A stretch of DNA of 64,000 nucleotides from Actinobacteria bacterium UBA959 (GTDB lineage Bacteria; Actinomycetota; Actinomycetes; S36-B12; UBA5976). Position 1 is the first letter of the stretch, and every line of letters starts with the position of its first letter. A program made the translations under genes and the position numbers. Where the stretch lies: the NCBI GenBank assembly GCA_002293025.1, contig DBCL01000015.1, forward strand, positions 38,103 to 102,102. The letters are read 5' to 3'. Shown piece after piece: positions 61,108-64,000 of this stretch. The notes below the pieces were generated by a model, which saw only the letters and a program-made list of their open reading frames with translations, was not told the origin of the DNA and did no database searches.

Positions 61108-61926
61108 TTATAGTGGCGAGGCCTCATCGTCAGACAAGGAATCAGACCATTCATTAGATTTTCCGCGACGTTTATCAATCAACAAACCAATCAAGATTGC
61201 TGCAAATACCAAGACCAACATTGGCCCGGCAAGCAGGATCATATTTAGAGGATCTCCTGTAGGTGTGGCAACTGCTCCAAACAAAACCACACCCATCACA
61301 ATTTGACGCCACCAGCCCAACATAGTTTTTCCTGAAACTACATCTGCAATTGTCAACATAACTAAAACAACGGGGGTTAAAAACCCAATACCAAAAACCA
61401 ATAGAGTTCTTAGAAAAAATGATAGGTAAACATCAACTGGCAAAAGGTTTGATACCCCTTGCGGTGTAAAGCCGAGCAATAACTGCATCGCTATTGGTAG
61501 TACCGAATAAGCCAGCAATACACCTAGAAAAAATAAAGGGATTGAAGTTGCTAGAAATAACAATCCAAATCTTCGTTCATTTTTCTTTAAGCCAGGAGTA
61601 ATGAAACGCCAAAGATGCCATAACCATACTGGGGCAGTAATTAACAAACCAAATGTTGCTGAAATTTTCAACTGTAATGTGAAGGCATCCGCTACTCCAG
61701 ACAAAACAAGTCCGATATCTTGACCGTCTTTTGTAGCTTCAGCAATTGCCGCATCTAGCGGATTCTTGAGAATTGAAAAAGTGAAATCATAGATAAACCA
61801 ACCAAACAAAGTTGCAACACTTAAGAAAACCACAACGACAAACACTCTTGATCGGAGTTCACGCAAGTGATCGTTTAGCGTCATTTCACCGTTATTTTGG
61901 TTACGGCGCTTTCGCTTAGAGAGCAT
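61108..61926 (-). CDS. tatC: Sec-independent translocase TatC
   Basis: Core receptor of the twin-arginine export system, 272 residues with six membrane helices. MTLNDHLRELRSRVFVVVVFLSVATLFGWF (conserved L.ELR.R), LWHLWRFITPGLKKNERR, FFLGVLLAYSVLPIAMQLL and FGIGFLTPVVLVMLT are typical. A basic RRGK tail follows the last helix. It lies 15 bp after tatA. Confidence 0.96.
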   Translation of the reverse strand: MLSKRKRRNQNNGEMTLNDHLRELRSRVFVVVVFLSVATLFGWFIYDFTFSILKNPLDAAIAEATKDGQDIGLVLSGVADAFTLQLKISATFGLLITAPVWLWHLWRFITPGLKKNERRFGLLFLATSIPLFFLGVLLAYSVLPIAMQLLLGFTPQGVSNLLPVDVYLSFFLRTLLVFGIGFLTPVVLVMLTIADVVSGKTMLGWWRQIVMGVVLFGAVATPTGDPLNMILLAGPMLVLVFAAILIGLLIDKRRGKSNEWSDSLSDDEASPL

Positions 61927-61941
61927 TTACTAATTTAAAAA

Positions 61942-62124
61942 TTACTTGACAGACTCAGGTTTATCGCCCTCGTCAAGATCTTTGTCTTGTGCCTTTACTT
62001 CAGCCTTAAAAATGCGAAGTGAGCGCCCCAAACCACGAGCAGCATCAGGCAACTTTTTTGCTCCAAAAAGCAAGATCAGAACAGCCAAGATGATCAGCAG
62101 TTCCATTGGCTTCAAGTTTGGCAT
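61942..62124 (-). CDS. tatA: Sec-independent translocase TatA
   Basis: Pore-forming Tat subunit of 60 residues. A membrane helix (about 5-22, [21 protein letters not shown]), the FGxKKLPD hinge, then an amphipathic helix ([19 protein letters not shown]) and an acidic tail are present. AGGAGG precedes the ATG. It is coupled to tatC. The 66-bp gap towards plsC shows no clear signal. Confidence 0.95.
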   Translation of the reverse strand: MPNLKPMELLIILAVLILLFGAKKLPDAARGLGRSLRIFKAEVKAQDKDLDEGDKPESVK

Positions 62125-62190
62125 TAGTGCCTCCTAGGTTGTGGGGTAAAGGGTAGACGCTGCCGGCCCTGATTTGAGCGCGACCCCGAT

Positions 62191-62937
62191 TTAGCCTTCG
62201 GTCTTAGCGTCTTTGTGCTTAGAGCGTTTCTCTTGCGCGATCAAGCGGCGTGCTTCCTCTGCGTACATATCCACATACTGGCTCTCACTTAGTTCTTTGA
62301 TATTTTGCATAATTTCATCAGTGATTGTTCGAAGTACAAGACGATCATCCTTTTGATCTTGATATTTACTGAAATCCAATGGTTTACCAATTCGAAGACC
62401 CACTCTGCCTAGTTTTGGCATATTGCGCTCGGGGGGCTGGATTTCTCTGGTGCCATGAATTCCAATTGGAATAACTGGCACATGGTTCTCCAGGGCCAAT
62501 CTGGCAACGCCGGTCCTACCTTTGTATAGCAAGCCAGTTGGAGATCTAGTTCCCTCTGGATAAATCGCAATTAGACCGCCCGTCTTTAGAACTTTAGATG
62601 CAGCCGAAAGAGCTGTATGCGCTCGAGCAGTGCCTCGTTCAACTGGAATTTGACCTGCACTCCGGAAAAAATTGCGAATCAACATTCCTTTTAAGCCCTT
62701 ACCTTCGAAATATTCGGCCTTTGCCAAAAATGTAACTCTGCGAGAGGTTGCCAGTGGCACCACCATCGAATCCATAAAAGAGATGTGGTTGGGAGCCAAA
62801 ATTGCCGCACCACTGGTTGGGATGTTCTCAGCGCCTTCTACCCAGGGGGTGTAGACAAGATTAATCAGCGGTCCTAGAGAGCCATAGCGCAACAGCCAGT
62901 AAATGGGAGTTTCTAAGCGCTCGTCATCAATTGCCAC
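62191..62937 (-). CDS. plsC: 1-acyl-sn-glycerol-3-phosphate acyltransferase
   Basis: Phospholipid-making acyltransferase of 248 residues starting with GTG. The catalytic NHISFMD (HX4D), the GTARAHTALSAASKVLKTGGLIAIYPEGTRSPTGLLYKGRTGVARLAL block (EGTR) and VPVIPIGIHGTREIQPPE are typical of PlsC. A basic Lys-rich tail ends the protein. It lies divergent from the alpha/beta hydrolase. Confidence 0.92.
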   Translation of the reverse strand: MAIDDERLETPIYWLLRYGSLGPLINLVYTPWVEGAENIPTSGAAILAPNHISFMDSMVVPLATSRRVTFLAKAEYFEGKGLKGMLIRNFFRSAGQIPVERGTARAHTALSAASKVLKTGGLIAIYPEGTRSPTGLLYKGRTGVARLALENHVPVIPIGIHGTREIQPPERNMPKLGRVGLRIGKPLDFSKYQDQKDDRLVLRTITDEIMQNIKELSESQYVDMYAEEARRLIAQEKRSKHKDAKTEG

Positions 62938-63015
62938 GGTGTAAAACTACGCTCTAAAGTGCTGACAGGCAAAGCCCCCCACTCTACGATGGCGGAATAG
63001 CCTAGAAAGGGTGAG

Positions 63016-63765
63016 ATGAGCCAAGAAGTTGCTGCCATGAGTTCTCGTAGTTCAGATATTGGCGTCTTGCTAGTCCATGGATTTACTGGCTCCCCAGCAT
63101 CTCTTCGACCTTGGGCCGAACACCTAATTCAAAACAATTTTTCAATTGAAATGCCATTGCTACCTGGTCATGGAACTTCTTGGCAGGAATTAAACAGAAC
63201 CACTTGGCATCAATGGTATGCAGCAGCGCAAATCTCATACTTGAAGCTCGCCAAAGATTGTAAGCAAATCTTTATTGCAGGCTTGTCCATGGGTGGTGTG
63301 TTAGCGCTTCGACTTGCGCAACATCAGAGCCAGACAAATGGATTGATTCTTGTAAATCCTTCAATTTTTGTTAAAAACAAACTCTTGCATCTGGCTCCAT
63401 TATTAGGAAATGTTATTAAATCGGTTCCTGCAGTTGGAAACGATATTGCCAAGCCTGGGGTAAATGAATTTGCCTACAATAAAACTCCAGTAGTTGCAGC
63501 TGCTTCTATGTTGGACCTAAATGGTGATGTCCAAAAAGGGATGCATTTAGTGACATCACCAACTTTGATTTTTAGCTCAAACCAAGATCATGTTGTTTCA
63601 AATAAGAATCCTAACTGGATCTTGAATCACATCTCGACCCCGCCAGTTCACAAGGAAGTAATCTATCTTGAGAATTCATTTCATGTGGCCACCTTGGATC
63701 ATGATGCCGATCTAATTTTCAAGCACTCTGTGAACTTCATTAACTCTAAGAAAAACCTTCGCTAG
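63016..63765 (+). CDS. Alpha/beta hydrolase (carboxylesterase/monoacylglycerol lipase type)
   Basis: A 249-residue serine hydrolase with VLLVHGFTGSPASLRPWAEHL (oxyanion loop), MPLLPGHGTSWQELNRTTWHQWY, nucleophile Ser in GLSMGG, acid in SSNQDHVV and His in LENSFHVATLDHD, as in the Est30/thermostable monoacylglycerol lipase group. AAAGGGTGAG precedes the ATG. It stands beside plsC, so a lipid or acyl-ester substrate is plausible. Overlaps the next, convergent gene by 4 bp. Confidence 0.9.
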   Translation: MSQEVAAMSSRSSDIGVLLVHGFTGSPASLRPWAEHLIQNNFSIEMPLLPGHGTSWQELNRTTWHQWYAAAQISYLKLAKDCKQIFIAGLSMGGVLALRLAQHQSQTNGLILVNPSIFVKNKLLHLAPLLGNVIKSVPAVGNDIAKPGVNEFAYNKTPVVAAASMLDLNGDVQKGMHLVTSPTLIFSSNQDHVVSNKNPNWILNHISTPPVHKEVIYLENSFHVATLDHDADLIFKHSVNFINSKKNLR

Positions 63766-64000
63766 CGATTAAAGTCTTTTCGAGAAAGTGACACTGCATC
63801 AACTTTGGCTGCAGTCACAATGTCTGGCCCAGTCAAAACTGGTGTTCCATTTCCAATGATGCCAGCGGTGGTTGTGAAAGTTCCCAACATGTCTACGGCG
63901 TATCTAGCCTGCATGGCATCCTGATTATCTGTCATAAACAACAACTCTCCAGAACGAACTTCCCTCTCGCGAGACTCTTCGTATCCAATAAGCCCCACTG
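63762..64000 (-). CDS. Unidentified gene, 3' part
   Basis: The frame is open from the right edge to a stop at 63762, so only the C-terminal 79 or so residues are seen; the start is outside the window. It reads RSGELLFMTDNQDAMQARYAVDMLGTFTTTAGIIGNGTPVLTG and then VTAAKVDAV. I do not recognise a family. No membrane helix or known motif is visible. It overlaps the convergent alpha/beta hydrolase by 4 bp. Confidence 0.6.
   Translation of the reverse strand, partial: VGLIGYEESREREVRSGELLFMTDNQDAMQARYAVDMLGTFTTTAGIIGNGTPVLTGPDIVTAAKVDAVSLSRKDFNR

Noticed and set aside
1..64000. tRNA or rRNA genes, CRISPR arrays, insertion sequences, prophage
   Set aside because: Looked for by eye on both strands; no cloverleaf with T-loop, no regular spaced repeats, no transposase, integrase or phage gene was found.

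Overview
The window looks like a piece of a streamlined, AT-leaning actinobacterial chromosome. A freshwater acI-type lineage (Nanopelagicales) is my best guess, by inference only. Supporting signs are the sepF-yggS-pgeF-ftsZ arrangement, a meso-DAP-type MurE (DNPR motif), DUF3040, class II DAHP synthase, the heterodimeric lycopene cyclase CrtYc/CrtYd, a MsiK-type sugar ABC ATPase and a mycobacterial-type LexA box. Genes are tightly packed with many 4-nt stop/start overlaps. No rRNA, tRNA, IS element, prophage or CRISPR array was seen. No gap between genes exceeds about 275 bp.

Region 1 (1-23.6 kb) is the division and cell-wall (dcw) cluster, read on the minus strand from mraZ to yggT: mraZ, rsmH, ftsL, ftsI, murE, murF, mraY, murD, ftsW, murG, murC, ftsQ, ftsZ, pgeF, yggS, sepF, yggT. 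It is broken twice. A plus-strand succinate-semialdehyde-type aldehyde dehydrogenase sits between murD and ftsW. A lipoprotein, a MsiK-type ATPase and a LacI regulator sit between ftsQ and ftsZ. Control elements visible here are a mraZ promoter with 10-bp-spaced TGG boxes, a structured RNA in the mraZ-rsmH gap, an inverted repeat at the ftsZ promoter, a structured msiK leader and a LacI operator. The 3' end of ileS opens the window.

Region 2 (23.6-33 kb) holds a DNA-damage mutagenesis operon (small protein, dnaE2, dinB) behind a near-perfect LexA box, then an MFS permease with a small zinc-ribbon protein, a methyltransferase, a TauE/SafE permease and a YbaK-type deacylase.

Region 3 (33-42.2 kb) is a carotenoid cluster: crtA-like, cruF, cruG-like, crtD-like, then crtE, crtI, crtB, with metF and a CDP-alcohol phosphatidyltransferase on the other strand. 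Lycopene cyclase crtYc/crtYd lies 15 kb away at 56.4-57.1 kb. Together these genes could make a glycosylated, oxygenated gamma-carotene derivative (inference).

Region 4 (42.2-56.4 kb) is an accessory catabolic island. It has an NMT1/SsuA-type ABC importer with an SDR, an FMN/FAD/4Fe-4S ene-reductase with an NTF2-like protein, a flavoprotein with an Asp/Glu racemase, a CoA-transferase/CitE-lyase/cyclase/MmgE-PrpD operon, and a dihydropyrimidinase-like hydrolase. It probably imports and breaks down one small, perhaps cyclic nitrogenous, acid. The substrate is unknown, and this is the best candidate for an undescribed system.

Region 5 (56.4-64 kb) has the lycopene cyclase pair, a PnuC-family transporter with a P-loop kinase under a TPP riboswitch (so probably the thiamine transporter PnuT), an EamA exporter, ogt, aroF (class II), tatC, tatA, plsC, an alpha/beta hydrolase and an unidentified partial gene.
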